64,000 bases of DNA, taken from contig OZ024870.1 in assembly GCA_964017185.1 (NCBI GenBank), positions 22,653,621 through 22,717,620 of the forward strand. Reading direction: 5' to 3'. Below the pieces are notes generated by a model, which was not told where the DNA came from, ran no database searches, and saw only the letters and a program-made list of their open reading frames with translations. The stretch comes from Rugalucina vietnamica (Eukaryota; Mollusca; Bivalvia; Lucinida; Lucinidae). The position numbers were made by a program, and so were the translations under genes. Below are positions 10,839-22,578 of this stretch, in pieces (the first letter of the stretch is position 1; each line of letters starts with the position of its first letter).

Positions 10839-11132
10839 TTCTTATTCTTTTTGTTTTTGTTGTTATCATTTATAACAATGGTAAACTGACTTTCACAACT
10901 ATGCTGATTTCCTAAATGCATGCTGTATGCAAGACGATAAATTATGCTCTTCAAGATGAGCCATGCTATTTGAATATGTAATATGCTAATTCTTTAGATG
11001 GGTTCAAACATTGAATAGTTTCAGTGTGTTGTCCAGTTCTGTTCAGGGTTTGACAGGAACGTATGACTTGTATTTCTAATGAGGAAAGATAATAAGCATT
11101 TAATGTAAAGGACAAAATATTGGTCGACGTTA

Positions 11133-11545
11133 ATGTACCAGTCATTTTTCAGCCACTAGGGCCGGGAATAACGGTAGCACAGCAGGGCTACAGTGCCGGG
11201 ATTTATCATCTGATGAGTCCTGGCAATGCCAGGTATGTGTCGGTGTTTTGTATTTTATCATTCAATTATTTTTATGGTCCTTATTTAATTTGCTAATATA
11301 CCTGCATATTTACATGCCGAAATCCAAGCCCCTTTCTCAAAATATATTTCGTTAGAACAATTTCTAGCTGCTGTTCCACAATATTGTCAGTTTCCGGGGA
11401 GCCGGGGCTGTAAGCAGGAATTTTACCACAAATCTGACCTCGTAGTGCCAGGCTTTTAGCAGGGCTTTAAAACTGAAAATTTAAACGCACCGCTATTTCC
11501 CGGCCCCAGAGGGGCCGTGTATACAAATGACTGGTGCATAATGTG
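11133..11545. mobile_element. GC-rich TIR element, copy 1
   Basis: Left end taccagtcatttttcagcc and right end caaatgactggtgca form imperfect inverted repeats. The subterminal region is rich in gccggg and ggcccc words. It is related to 24552-24847, which preserves longer ends. No coding capacity. Boundaries are approximate. Confidence 0.55.
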
Positions 11546-11549
11546 CATT

Positions 11550-13100
11550 AACCTTTGCCGTGGACCAGTTGTTAGCATGGGAAGCAAATCAAAAATACAA
11601 CAATACAGTTTCAAAGAAATTATAATAATGTACAAATTTTATAATTTTCAAAAATATCAGGGGCAAGTTGTTCAAAATTTCGTTAGCTTAACGTCATCGT
11701 TAACGTGGATTGATATATTTACAAAGTCCCTAACCCCCCCTAAACTTTGAACATGTTGTTCTCAGTCCTGGGATACAGATCATTCATGATATTACATCTC
11801 CTGAAAGGGCTATGAATGACAAACGTTATCCTAGTAATATAACCAGAATTTGTATTTGCATTTTCGTGCATGTTGGTAGTGAAATGCACTGTTAGTTTGA
11901 AAACTGCTTTTATTTTTCTTGCATTGTTTTACGCTTAAATAAGAAATATTGTGGGATGAGTGTTGGCACGGTAGTTAGTAAGTAGAAAAATCTATCAACT
12001 GCTATCATTTTTGTTCTGTTTGAAACAATTCTTACCGAAATATCTGCAGACAAAAAGCCCGTTTTTTGAGACTAATCAAGGTCAAATTAATGGGCTTATT
12101 TGTTATGTAAAAAGGCTATGGAAATATACTGTATATGTATGTTCTACCTGAATGAACAGACTACCTGTCCTATTTTAACAGGTATACACAGCGTGTACAT
12201 ACTATAATGCATATAAATATACTGTACAAAATAATTTTATCTATGTTTTATTTGAGACATGTCTCAGAGGACTTTAAATCCAACGTTACTTCAACACCAC
12301 ACAACAATTGTTTTTACCCTTATTAGATATATAAAAGATATTGTCAGAAGAACTTCCCTAATGTCTAAAACGTATGAAGACACTGTTCAAAGTAAAAGTT
12401 GCTTAATTTATTTGGCATGGTATATTTAAGGTACAGGTATTTGCATAAGTGACGGACAATATTATTTAAAGTAATAAATCTGATAAAGATGATGCACCTG
12501 CTATTCATGTAAATCGTTTCTAAGCTAATTTTTCAGCTTGCAAATTAGTTGGAGAACATTATTTAGACCTTCACAAAGGTTTCTATCAATTAAAATCAAA
12601 AATTTATTTTAAAGGATTATTTATGGAAATTTATTAGAAAAATAGGTAATTTCACTAAAAACTTCTATTACAATGGCTTCCCTTTGGAAAACATTCATAA
12701 GAAAGTTTAAGGTTTAGGGATTATTCTGGTATGTAACATGCCACATTTTTTTAAAAAAATCTATGAAATATTTATGAGCAGAAAACACTATTATTATAGT
12801 AATAAGGAACCTTAAGACCTCAGCTCGTTAAGTCAATGCCGACTACATAAGCAAATGCACTGTTATTTTTTGTTGAAAAAAGTGAGAATCCTTTGCATTC
12901 TTACATGTTTTTCAACAAACAATAATAGTGTATTTGTAATATTGCCATTTGAAATTTTAACGAATTGTTAACTAACGACACCGTGAATTTTGAACAACCG
13001 GCCACTTGACATCTGTTATGTAAATAAATTCAAGGAATGTTAGAAAATGTAAAATCATTAAAAACTTTGTCATTTTGTATACTGTTCTTGTCGAAATATG
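11550..13100. other. no gene seen
   Basis: AT-rich sequence downstream of the macin-like gene (which reads leftwards). I see no ORF with recognisable content and no known repeat. The nearest minus-strand AATAAA candidate below the macin stop codon is at about 12603-12608. Confidence 0.5.
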
Positions 13101-13119
13101 AAATGTTTCGTGACCCCTA

Positions 13120-13279
13120 TCACCATCGCCCGCATATTCTCATTCTTAACAATTCCTCATTGCGTTGATTGTGTTTCGCACTTGCTCTGCACTGGCATTT
13201 CCAGGGGCGAGTAGGGTTGTCTCTCTTACAATCTTGGTCAATCACACACTGTCCGTGTCGGAAGCCTCTGCACACACAT
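13120..13279 (-). CDS. macin-type antimicrobial peptide, exon 2
   Basis: The minus strand shows a splice acceptor (aaaatttcag) just upstream of 13279. One base completes codon 62, then 52 codons run to a TGA at 13120-13122. The exon encodes seven cysteines: CxC, then seven residues, C, five, C, ten, CxC, eighteen, and a last C three residues before the end. With exon 1 this gives ten cysteines, the number known for theromacin and mytimacin members of the macin family. Macins are secreted, cationic, membrane-permeabilising peptides of leeches, Hydra and molluscs. The tail is basic and charged (RASAKHNQRN), as in theromacin. The splice phases match exactly: two bases left from exon 1 plus one here. 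Low-complexity neighbours and the presence of a stop argue for a true last exon. Assignment is by cysteine spacing from memory, not by a search. Confidence 0.8.
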
Positions 13280-14738
13280 CTGAAATTTTACCGGGATTGA
13301 ATGAACGTAAAGACACACAATATTACCGGGATGGAATGAACGTAAAGCCACACAATAAATCTAGCTATATTATTAAAAATGTTACCATTTAAAGTACTTA
13401 TTATTATAGATCAAACACAATTTCAATTATCACAGAGAATTGCGATTCTATAATGGTATGTGTTTCGGAACAAAATTATGTAAGCTTAAAATGGTTTATT
13501 TTGGATCACCCTGTTTATCATGTTACGAGCAAGCGAAACTAGACAACACAGGTACGTCGAAAAACAACCAAGTAATTTAAACTTAACAATTTCAATTAAA
13601 CAAACAAACAAATAAATGCAGTAAATACATACAAACAAATGAACAAATAAGTAAATAAATAACTTACAAATTAAATGTCAAATAAATCCTTGTCCCTCAA
13701 ATGTAAGTCCACAGGTATCCTCAATCCAGTATCCAGCATATGAGCACATGCATATTTAATCCACACTATTATTCTAATCCAAAACACTAGTGAAACAACC
13801 AAAACTATAAACTTTAATTCACTTCAAATTTCTGAGTGCTTAAGACTGGATTGGGACCTATATATATATACATTTGAGGAACAATCAACTACCTTCTAGA
13901 AAATTATATAATAAACTGTTCGAGAACAGTACAGACAGAGCTGTTTTGTTCTGTCAATGTCAAATGTCTTACGAATATGAAAATTCGTAACTAAGAAGTG
14001 ATGCATAGCTTGAAAAAAAATCCGACGTCCCAGATGGGATTCGAACCCGGACCGCCGGGGTAGAAATCCAATGCTTTAACCACTGAGCCAAAGAGTCGAC
14101 TCCCTGACGCAGTATGTCAGACATCGACATATATGATACATTGTATCGAATAGCTGTGTTATTTATAGAAGCTACGCATCATGTGATCTCGAATGAATGA
14201 GTGGTGCGATGGGACATAACACATCCCCATTTCGAGAAAGTAATCATTTATGATTACGAGAATGTCATTTTTATGACTGAATGACTCAAATGGTCCATTT
14301 CCGACGAGCCCCCATCTTACGGAAAAATTTGAGGAAAAATCAACTACCTTCTAGAAAATTATATAATAAACTATTCGAGAACAGTACAGACAGATCTGTT
14401 TTGTTCTGTCAATGTCAAATGTCTTACGAATATGCAAAATTCGTAACTAAGAAGTGATGCATAGCTTGAAAAAAAATCCCACGTCCCAGATCGGGTAGAA
14501 ATCCAATGCTCTAACCACTGAGCCAAAGAGTCGACTCCCTGACGCAGTATGTCAGAGATTGTACATATATGATACATTGTGTCGAATAGCTGTGCTATTT
14601 ATAGAAGCTACGCATCATGTGATCTCGAATGAATGAGCGGTGCGATGGGACATAACAATCATAATTAAACACGTGACATGGAACATAAAAAGGTAAATAT
14701 TCTTGATGAAATATAATTACAACATTACAATTAGCTAC
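13280..14738 (-). other. intron of the macin-like gene
   Basis: About 1.46 kb between a donor reading GTAGCT (minus strand, next to 14738) and an acceptor ending TTTCAG (next to 13280). Near the acceptor it contains a 36 bp tandem duplication (about 13290-13355, with gaatgaacgtaaag twice). It also contains a large duplication carrying a tRNA-headed SINE (13889-14218 and 14340-14656). An extra small exon is not excluded, but the phase match makes direct joining the simplest reading. Confidence 0.7.
13889..14656 (-). repeat. tandem duplication (~450 bp period) carrying a tRNA-headed SINE
   Basis: Two near-identical copies, 13889-14218 and 14340-14656, start caactaccttctagaaaatt and end gtgcgatgggacataac. 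In copy 1, the minus strand at 14029-14100 shows a pol III A box (TGGCTCAGTGG, 14080-14090) and B box (GGGTTCGAATCC, 14037-14048) and then a T-run. This is a tRNA-derived SINE head. No proper cloverleaf acceptor or anticodon stem can be drawn, so it is not a tRNA gene. Copy 2 has lost the B box in a small deletion at about 14491. Confidence 0.8.
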
Positions 14739-14923
14739 CTTTTCCAACAGTACGGATCTTCAATACCCGACCCATTACCGCTAGATAGGTAGCAATCCCT
14801 CGGGTGTCCCCAGCACAATTCCTCTGAGGGCACATAATCTTCGGGCGGCTCTTGAGTGAGCATGGCACTACATACTATCACCACTGACACGCAGGTTGAC
14901 AGAAATAATGCAAGGTTCTTCAT
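14739..14923 (-). CDS. macin-type antimicrobial peptide, exon 1 (signal peptide and N-terminus)
   Basis: The chosen start is the ATG at 14921-14923 (context TTAAAGATG, A at -3). It opens with a lysine and a 17-residue hydrophobic core (MKNLALFLSTCVSVVIVCSA), a textbook secretion signal with predicted cleavage near residue 20. An upstream in-frame ATG at 14966-14968 would put 15 polar residues before the signal and is less likely. After an acidic stretch (EPPEDYVPSEE) come cysteines at residues 37, 44 and 59, spaced six and fourteen apart, with a glycine/serine-rich loop (SSGNGSG) between the last two. These spacings are those I recall for theromacin. The donor is AAAAG^GTAGCT. The full protein is 114 residues, about 94 after cleavage, a normal length for the family. 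A MITE-A copy begins 75 bp upstream. Confidence 0.82.
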
Positions 14924-14997
14924 CTTTAAAGGGAAATGCTGAAAGGTACATGTATCAATCGACAACACTGAACGTCATTTCTATGGAAACGACATAT

Positions 14998-15196
14998 GAG
15001 CCGCTGCATGGGAAAACCAACAATCTGCATAGGCGAAAGCAAAGACGCCGATCAGCTGTGCAGTAACTGCACAGCTATTCATCCTCTACTTATATCCAAA
15101 GTTTCAAGCTTCTAGCTTTATGCTGTAACTGTACAACCCAGTTTGTGTCGGACCTGGTCGGAAACCTAAATTGTTGGTTTTCTCACGAACAGGCTC
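14998..15196. mobile_element. MITE-A copy 3, upstream of the macin-like gene
   Basis: Ends GAGCCGCTGCATGGG and GAACAGGCTC, with ATAT on both flanks. It is shorter than other copies because the second half of the central hairpin is missing. It sits 75 bp upstream of the start codon, inside the likely promoter or 5' leader. Confidence 0.82.
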
Positions 15197-15428
15197 ATAT
15201 GCGGATCTAATTTATCCCGGATTTATGTAGTGTATAAGTGGTTGCTATTTAGGTTGAGTAATGAGCTACAGCCTAGTCTATGTTATGCTCGATAGTTGAG
15301 GGGCTAAAGCTTTATTATTCAAAATCATTAAAACCTAAACAGTTTAAGAGGTTAACTAGCGCAAAGACGGACACAAGCCATAAGCGCATGCCGTACATAT
15401 ACTTTGGCACCGTGCAAGAATAACACAT

Positions 15429-15661
15429 GAGCCACCTCGTGGAAAAATCAACAATGTGGTTTCCGAACAGGTCGGACACAAACCGGCCTGTAGAAGCACA
15501 GAAGCAGGCTAGAAGCTTGAAATTTCAGATTTAAGAAGAAAAAGAAATGAACTATCCGTGTAGCGAAAACAAAGGTGCTGATCAGCTTCGCGGTTACCGC
15601 GAAGCTGATCTGCGCCTTTGTTTTCGCCTATGCAGATTGTTGATTTTCCCAAGTGCGGCTC
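15429..15661. mobile_element. MITE-A copy 4
   Basis: Full-length copy in the opposite orientation (the gtttccgaacaggtcgg side comes first). The central hairpin is perfect around gcttcgcggttaccgcgaagc. Ends GAGCCACCTC and GTGCGGCTC. Confidence 0.85.
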
Positions 15662-15670
15662 AATTATAAA

Positions 15671-15855
15671 AGCTTCATCCCTTGGAAGCAGTGAAAACGT
15701 TCAAAGGGATGTAGCATAGGCCATATTGCGCAATTTCGGGTACTGAACCCTCATCAGTTACCCTTTGTAAACCGGCGACGATAGCCATTCAAATATTTAC
15801 GCAAGATAAGTCTAAATCAAAGACACATGCCTAAACGGGGTCAAATAATTAAAAC
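15671..15855 (-). repeat. Rep-D, inverted partial copy
   Basis: Carries ccttggaagcagtgaaaac, gggtactgaaccctcatcag and ctaaatcaaagacacatgcc, matching the minus-strand form of Rep-D at 54411-55128. Confidence 0.65.
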
Positions 15856-15985
15856 ATTGCTCATTCGGCTTACGATATGTTTTCATGGTATAAGTACCTG
15901 ATTGTTAATTTAGTTTTTTCCCACCTCGGTTTTTGGAGTTGGAATCTTTTTCTGATTGCGCCTTTTCCTGATCTTTGCCTACTTG
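15856..15985 (+). repeat. Rep-C segment
   Basis: Contains gcttacgatatgttttcatg and cccacctcggtttttggagt, as at 8330-8508, and ends at cctgatctttgcctacttgt. Confidence 0.75.
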
Positions 15986-16058
15986 TACTTTTTTAGAAGA
16001 TGGGTCTAAACGTACATTTTTTACAATAATGTATGGTGATAAATTAAAAACATAAAAC

Positions 16059-16059
<1 letters not shown>

Positions 16060-16124
<65 letters not shown>
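16060..16124. repeat. (AAT)n microsatellite
   Basis: Uninterrupted taa repeats of about 64 bp. Confidence 0.96.
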
Positions 16125-16126
<2 letters not shown>

Positions 16127-16215
16127 CTCACCTTTTACATATATGTAGTTAAAACCGTTGTGAGAGATGAAGCATAAATGTTAAGACAACATGTGTATCG
16201 TATTACGTCTCAAAT

Positions 16216-16448
16216 GAGCCTTCACATGAGAAAACCAACACTTGTTTTTCGACCAGGTCCTACACAAATCGGCCTGTACAGTCAGAGAAGCAGGCTAGAA
16301 GCTTGAAATTTCGAATTTTTAAAAGAAGAGGCATGGTTCTATCAATGTAGCGAAAACAAAGGCGCTGATCAGGTGTGCAGTTACCGCACAACTGATCTGC
16401 GTCTTGGTTTTCGCATACGCAGATTTTTGGTTTTCTGATGCGGCGGAT
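16216..16448. mobile_element. MITE-A copy 5
   Basis: Opposite orientation. The left end is worn (GAGCCTTCAC) and the right end is GATGCGGCGG without the final CTC. The central hairpin (gcagttaccgcacaactgat) is retained with mismatches. Confidence 0.75.
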
Positions 16449-16549
16449 TAAATTGTATGAAACCATTACGTGAACAGTGATGTACTCATACAGTGATGTA
16501 CTCATACAGTACTCAACAAAACACTAATGCATTTTGTGAAATCCAGAAC

Positions 16550-16985
16550 AAAGTCTACGATCCTACAAGCGTTGCCATGGTTACGTACAGAAGAACCGTA
16601 CATAGAGCTTAGTTTGCACTTTTTGGCTCATTTTCGGCCATTTCTGAACACATCTTTTAATTTTTGACTACTGGCTCACGCGACAAACAAAATGATACTT
16701 TGTATACAATATGTCTTGATGACACTTCATAATTACACGTATTTCATATTAGGAAATTGTTTGTTGCGTGGGCAGATAATTGAAATTGCAGTTTAATAGT
16801 GGAAAATAGACCCAAAAGTGTTATTTCTAATGTTTATTATTTGAATGAAACAGTTTTTTCTAGATTTTAAAACCAGGGACATGAAGTAGTTACCTGCTAT
16901 TTGCAATACTTTTCTCATTACACTTCCATAATTCAATTTCTTAATAAACTCCCTAGGCCTTTTATGAAGCACAACATCGTTGTAT
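16550..16985 (-). repeat. Rep-X dispersed repeat with X-box-like motif, copy 1
   Basis: The minus strand matches the plus strand of 33680-34110. Shared words include attttgggtctattttcca, gacaattatctgcccacgc (worn) and a gttgccatggttac motif at 16571-16584. Copies differ by about a quarter of positions by eye. It holds no recognisable protein. Confidence 0.65.
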
Positions 16986-17108
16986 TTGCAAAAATGCAAG
17001 ATGATCGACAAAGTGGTGACCATTTTTAAGGAATTAATATTACGAAATTTACTGTCAACATACTTTACTTCTTGCATAAAATTTATGTTTGTGCCACATG
17101 TATTATAC

Positions 17109-17343
17109 GAGCCTATGCATGAGAAAACCAACAATTCGCATATGCGAAAACAAAGACGCAGATCAGCTGTGCAGTAACTGCACAGCTGATCAGCGCCTTT
17201 GTTTTCGCCACACGGATATTACAATTCCTCGTCTACTTATATCCAAAGTTTCAAGCTTCTAGCCTTATTCTGTGACTGTACATCCTGGTTTGTGTCGGAC
17301 CTGGCCGAAAACCCAAATTGTTGGTTTTCTCATGCACAGACTC
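17109..17343. mobile_element. MITE-A copy 6
   Basis: Full-length copy with ends GAGCCTATGCATGAG and CATGCACAGACTC. The central hairpin reads gctgtgcagtaactgcacag with long flanking arms. Confidence 0.83.
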
Positions 17344-17465
17344 AATATTATAATATTTTAGACCAGAAGAGCATACGGATTGGGAAATCCAGGGATTCGT
17401 CTCATTTCAAATACTGTAGCAGTTAGACTATCGTTATCGCACATAACATATCGGAGGTTACAAAA

Positions 17466-17626
17466 GCCTCCGCGGTGCAGTGGTTATGTCACTCGCCTTG
17501 AAAACCATGGGTCGCAGGTTCGATCCCGGGCTTCTCCGGTCCGTCGGATGGGACTTTAAACCGAGGTCCCGTCTCCATATGATCTTAGCTGTTGGTGGGA
17601 CATTAAACTCCAACCAACCAACCAAT
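17466..17626 (+). mobile_element. tRNA-derived SINE
   Basis: The 5' head reads gcctccgcggtgcagtggtt, with an A box at 17474-17483, and a perfect B box (ggttcgatcc, 17517-17526), 33 bp apart as in pol III tRNA promoters. The body has gtcggatgggactttaaac, ccgaggtcccgtctcc and gttggtgggacattaaac, and the tail is a short (ccaa)n. A second, partial member is at 49850-49955. It resembles molluscan V-SINE-type elements from memory, but I cannot name the family with certainty. Confidence 0.85.
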
Positions 17627-17779
17627 ATCGTTGGTATGGATTTGTTTCCGTAACGTGTCTTCGTTTGCTGCAAGTATAATACCCGTATCAAATACTTCAG
17701 TTCATGAATTGTAAACCAGTTCACGGCCATAGTATCCAACGATGAGGTGGTATTTTGGTAATACATTCACTACTGCACG

Positions 17780-18190
17780 TAAGCAATCTGACCAGAATAT
17801 ACCAGAATCGGGCAACTTTACCCAAACGCTAACACCTAATAGTTGGCCTCCCAAGCCATCAAAATATTTTTCTGCTGGCATTTTTGAGTAGATTTTTGCA
17901 TCTATGCTAAATGTGTTCCTTGATGTGTAACAATAAACGCTAGGGTGGATGCCAAGTCTGAAAATGCCCCGGAGTCTCAAAAGTAGGTCAAAGGTCAACT
18001 AAGTGCATAATTTCATATATTTCAACATATCAGCAGTAGCTTATGTAATATTTTCAATTTATTTGTCAAAATAACCCCTAAATTACATCTAATACATTTG
18101 TGAGTTTGAATCAGCAACAATTGTTACAACAAAAAGATGCAGATTCAGGTCAAAGGTCACTTTAGTGCAAAAAATGCTTATTTTGATTCT
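17780..18190 (-). repeat. Rep-G, gacctttgacct-type repeat, inverted copy
   Basis: The minus strand has tgacctttgacctactttt, then tccaccctagcgtttattg, like the three tandem units at 21640-22090. Two units are visible (about 17925-18005 and 18130-18190). Confidence 0.55.
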
Positions 18191-19130
18191 CTTTTACAAT
18201 TGTCTGTATAAACATCAGTGCCAGTGGTATTCTGATGGATATAAAGTTCTTTTAGGTACTTCTTGAGACTACCGTTTTATTTTGTAGTTTTATATCATTT
18301 CAAGATGGTGTTCAATATGGCTGTCAAAACAAGAGAATGCTATAACAGTTGATACATGTACAAGTAACTTACCCTCATCTAAAAATCTTCATACACATCT
18401 AATTTTATTGTACTTTCTCATATTGTAATTGATCAGTTTTGTTAAACCAAGCAACATTCGATACTGTATGGTGTTGATCGCCATCAGTTGGTTTGGATTT
18501 ATAAATGATATTGATTTATATAATTGAGGATCAATGTCATGTAAGGAAAATAATAATTATTTTTCATGTTGTTTTATAATTTTGACCCTGAGAAAAGTGA
18601 TGATTGAAAATAAGAGTATTGACGGTAATCAGAGTTATTTCAAATGAGTCAGATTGATACTAATGTTTTATTTTTTTTACTTATTGTATTATGATGGTGG
18701 TCAAGATGGCTGCCACAACAGCAATAATTAAATATCTTTTAGTAAAATTGTATTACCTTACGTATGGAGAACATAAGTAATCTAGATTAGTAGATTTCAT
18801 CGCAAGCAACTCTGTCTAGGGCATATTCTCTTCAATCGTCAAGCTAATCTATTCTTCCAATATGCCAGATCAATAAATAGTATATTACTGATAAATATAA
18901 ATTGATTGAAATTCAGGCTGTTTTGATGTTTGTGAAGCCCGAAGGGCCTCTCGAAGACATTAAAACTGCTGTTTTTCATCATCCAGTGAAAGCTAAACAT
19001 CTGAATTTCAGTACTTATATTTGCATTTTTATTATCAATCAAGTATCTGTCTTTTAGTTCCAAAAAATGTTGCTAATTTTTCGGATATTTGACATCAAAT
19101 CAGACTTACCGGAATTTCGGAACAGCCCAA
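18190..19130. other. no gene seen
   Basis: AT-rich sequence. Two short stretches (about 18305 and 18694) share the wording atggtggtcaagatggctgcc and resemble the 23510-23700 region, so this is probably old repeat DNA. No ORF is recognisable. Confidence 0.45.
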
Positions 19131-19139
19131 ACGCAAATT

Positions 19140-19310
19140 TTTCGAGCTTAAGGTCATGGCAATATGCGACTGACGTCACGCCAATATGAGCAAATAAACA
19201 ACGACACGGCTGACATTGACGTGACTCCGCCATTAGGCTTGGCTTACGGTCACGTGATATAGTTTGTTAGCAGAGTGATCAGAGTGTTATCGGAAGAGCA
19301 AAACATTTTC
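19140..19310. promoter_or_regulatory. possible promoter-like cluster (CRE, CCAAT, E-box)
   Basis: A short CpG-richer island in AT-rich DNA. It contains a perfect CRE next to a CCAAT box (tgacgtcacgccaat, about 19173), a second half CRE (tgacgtgac) and gtcacgtgat with a CACGTG E-box. I see no coding exon nearby, so this may instead be part of a repeat. Confidence 0.25.
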
Positions 19311-21460
19311 GTGAATTTAAAGCCTTTCGACATGAAAGATATTTACGTTTTTGTGGAGACTCTGATTATGTAGAGATGATTTCTTGCACTTGTAGAGAGA
19401 TTGGTTTGGTTGTGCTGGCTTTGACTTAGGCATTTGTACACACGTCCATTCATTAAGGTACCATATAGCAACTTGGGGAATTTTACACAATCGAAAATAG
19501 GGTATGGTATAAAATCATAATATGTATGTTATTGCGTGATTATCATAAATACATTACTTCATTGATTAAGCTCAGCTGCTGCTTTTTATCCTTTGATGAG
19601 ACTACTCACATTTATATTCTACTGATGAAGTATATAAACTTGTGTATGTTTGATGTTTATACCGATAAAATTGAAAAGTCACTGCAGATCCAAACTTATG
19701 TCTGGTGTAGCTTTACTGAGATCGCTGCTCATTCTATGATTTAAAAGCTAAAAATATTGTTAGTACACTACTTACGCAACATGAGCCGTACTAACAACAA
19801 ATCCTGTCAATAAAAAGTTATTCTCATTTACCAAGTGGGGAGTACTGCACACATATATATGCAATACTTACTTGTGTCTCAAAGCACTGAATTTCTTTTA
19901 TGTAAATTTCATCATGGCTGTCATAAATTATACCAGCGTATCATATCTATGACACACAGTGTCACATTACTTCCTTGTCCCGAGACTTGGTCTGGGAATA
20001 GCATGGGCTAAGCAATTCTTGCATGACAACTGTTATCATCTCACCACTGCAACCACAAAGAGTGGTTTACTGCACTGATGCATGCTATCTTTGCTCGTAT
20101 TAGAAGTACCAAGTTTCCTTTTTGCATATTTTACCATAGCTCACAAGCATGGTGTAAATGAGGTTAAAATATCTTTTTATGCACTCTTTGCTTACCTCGG
20201 CTTATATTAACTGCAACTATACTCAGAGGATAGTTTTGACGTTGTTATTAACTTTGACTATTTATCCTGCTGATGGCCTTAGCTGTTCCTTCTTGCTGAA
20301 TTTGCAATGATTCTTTCTTTCTTAATTTGATAAGAAACTACCCAAGTTAAACATTTTGATACAGTTATTGGCCTTATTCGCAATACACCATTTCTGCAAC
20401 TACCCGATGAATCATTATTTTTATTTATAGCGTTGTGGAATAGAAGTTGTTGCTAGCGACAAGAATCCGAAAAACTCTCAGCAAAATTCAGCCCCAGTCT
20501 CGAGAAATAACATGTAAAATATTAAAGATTTGGAGATTGCCTCCCTTTGATTTAAAATAAGAAGGACAATTGGTGTATACACGCAAAACCACATAAGATA
20601 ATTCAATTGTTTATATTTGAAATATTAGTTAATATTTTCAACCCCGAGCTATCAATGAGGTTTGAAGACACATTGATTTAAACAGGCTCAGTGGAATTTT
20701 ACATGTATTTTCACTGACTAAACGTTTGCTTCTGAGCATATGTAGTTAAGCATTGTCTTCTTTGAACGCTGCAATACCTATTGATTTTGCAGTTTTATTT
20801 GCTAAATAACAACTGACTGTGGAAAGCTATGCCAAAATTAAAGTTATCGCATAATCAAAAATGGAGCAGTAAGTTTAGCATAAACCATATTGTTCTCTTA
20901 TTGCCAAGCATTTTTATGTTGGTAGCCATTTTGTACCCCATCTTTGAAAGTTCCATATTTCTAAATTTTATATCATGACTTAAATTCTGGAAATTGCTAA
21001 AGTTCTAAAAATGGGCAAAATGAACACTGCATTCGTATTATTTGTTTTGTCGTTTTGCTTGTCTGTTTCTTGCGAGGGGGGGGGGGTCAATGGGTTGGGG
21101 CAATTACATTCACTAAGGACAGGATCTTCACATCATGTACAAATGAAATGAATATCCTATGGTATAATCTTTACCAAAGTAGTTTAGATTAAGAAAATTT
21201 TCTTATGTGGGGTAATAGTGAAACATGCTTGTTTTAATAATTTAGTCTGGTTTTGCTACACTTTCATCCTAAGCGAAACAGTGCGATGGGGCACAAATAG
21301 ACCTGCAAGAACAGATAACTATAGTCCAGATTTGCATTTCATACTTAAAACTGTCAATGTTAAACAAGCACAGCAAGACCTCCTATCTCTGTCAGCTACT
21401 TTTACAACTGAAACGTTCCAATAACTGAAATTGTGAATGCATTTTCAGAGTATACCCTGT
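19311..21460. other. no gene; one decayed TRIM-like fragment
   Basis: No recognisable exon. At about 19965-20100 there is a worn match to the miniature LTR element of 51188-51591 (cattacttccttgtcccgag, then gagtggtttactgc). A G-run at 21076-21088 is the only other notable feature. Confidence 0.45.
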
Positions 21461-21469
21461 TTTGAATTG

Positions 21470-22090
21470 ATGACCTTAACTGACCTTTGACCTCAATGGC
21501 TGACATGCATTATTTTCTAGATCAACCTTAAATCATCTCAGAGATGTACTACAAATGCTTTGGGAAACTTTCTTTAAGCCATCCCATGATTTTGTGATAG
21601 AAATGCATTATTTAGTAATCATTACAGGTTTTGATATTTTTGCATTCATATGACCTTTGACCTAATTCTGTGACCCAGAGACAGTAAGAAACTTGGAATA
21701 TACCTGTATGTGTTTAAGCACTTGTCAATAAATAGAATGAGCACATATTGCTTTAAGTCAGTCCATGTTTGATATGCAAATTACTTGATTATTGTAACGG
21801 GTATTTGTTATTTTGCACTCATTTGACTTTTGACCTAATTCTGTCACCCAGGAGCATTCACAGTCTTGATATCCACCCCTATGTCTTTGGACACATATCA
21901 AGGAATAACATGAGTACAAGTTTCCTAAAATCACTCCATGATTTTCCAAAATAATAATGTTTATTGTTATTTTTACAGATTTTTGCAATTTTCCACTCAT
22001 TTGACCTTTGACCTAGTTCTGTGACCCAGGGTCATTTACAGACCTGGCATCCACCCGTACGAGTTTGGGCACATGTCAAGGAATATTATG
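21470..22090 (+). repeat. Rep-G tandem units (~180 bp)
   Basis: Three diverged units begin with catttgacctttgacctaat and gtgacccag. They continue with atccacccctatgtctttgg, acacatatcaaggaata and a tract like catgattttccaaaat. Starts are near 21650, 21820 and 21995. The tandem AGGTCA complements are conserved. No protein is apparent. Confidence 0.6.
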
Positions 22091-22578
22091 AGCATTATGT
22101 ACTCAAAAATGCCAACAAAACGAAAACTAAGCGACTTTTATGGATTTGGACTGCCAATTATAAATGAAATCCTTCTGTGATAGCTACTCTAAATGTACTC
22201 TTTATTATGGTTCAAACAGCAAAATGTGCCACACTGGCAAGCTCTTAACTCCACATTTTTATTTGTTGCCTTATTTGTTGAGTCGCTCAAGCTCCTTCAA
22301 ATATTTAGTCACACAAGGCCAGAACTGACAAAGGTTGGGATTTCAATTGAGCCAGATTCTCGAAAACCCAAACACTTAGGCCTTCTTGCGACTAGACACA
22401 TGGTCATACCCATGACCAACGATTGGCGATCAACTGCTACACGTCCTCTTGCAAACATATTTGACTAATGGTTTTTCCCATCATTATCATTTGGGTGAGT
22501 CTACTTTCATTTTGAGGGGCGTCAGGAGAGATTTTTAAACTTTGTTCAATTTTCGATGAAAATTCTCTGTGCAAATAG

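Noticed and set aside
13165..13392. Plus-strand 75-codon ORF
   Set aside because: Antisense shadow of macin exon 2, which has better coding evidence (cysteine pattern, splice phase).
14029..14100. Possible tRNA gene on the minus strand
   Set aside because: A and B boxes are good, but no acceptor or anticodon stem pairs, and it is duplicated with flanking repeat sequence; it is a SINE head.
22193..22468. 91-codon ORF as an exon
   Set aside because: No familiar domain and no supporting splice context; chance ORF length for this composition.
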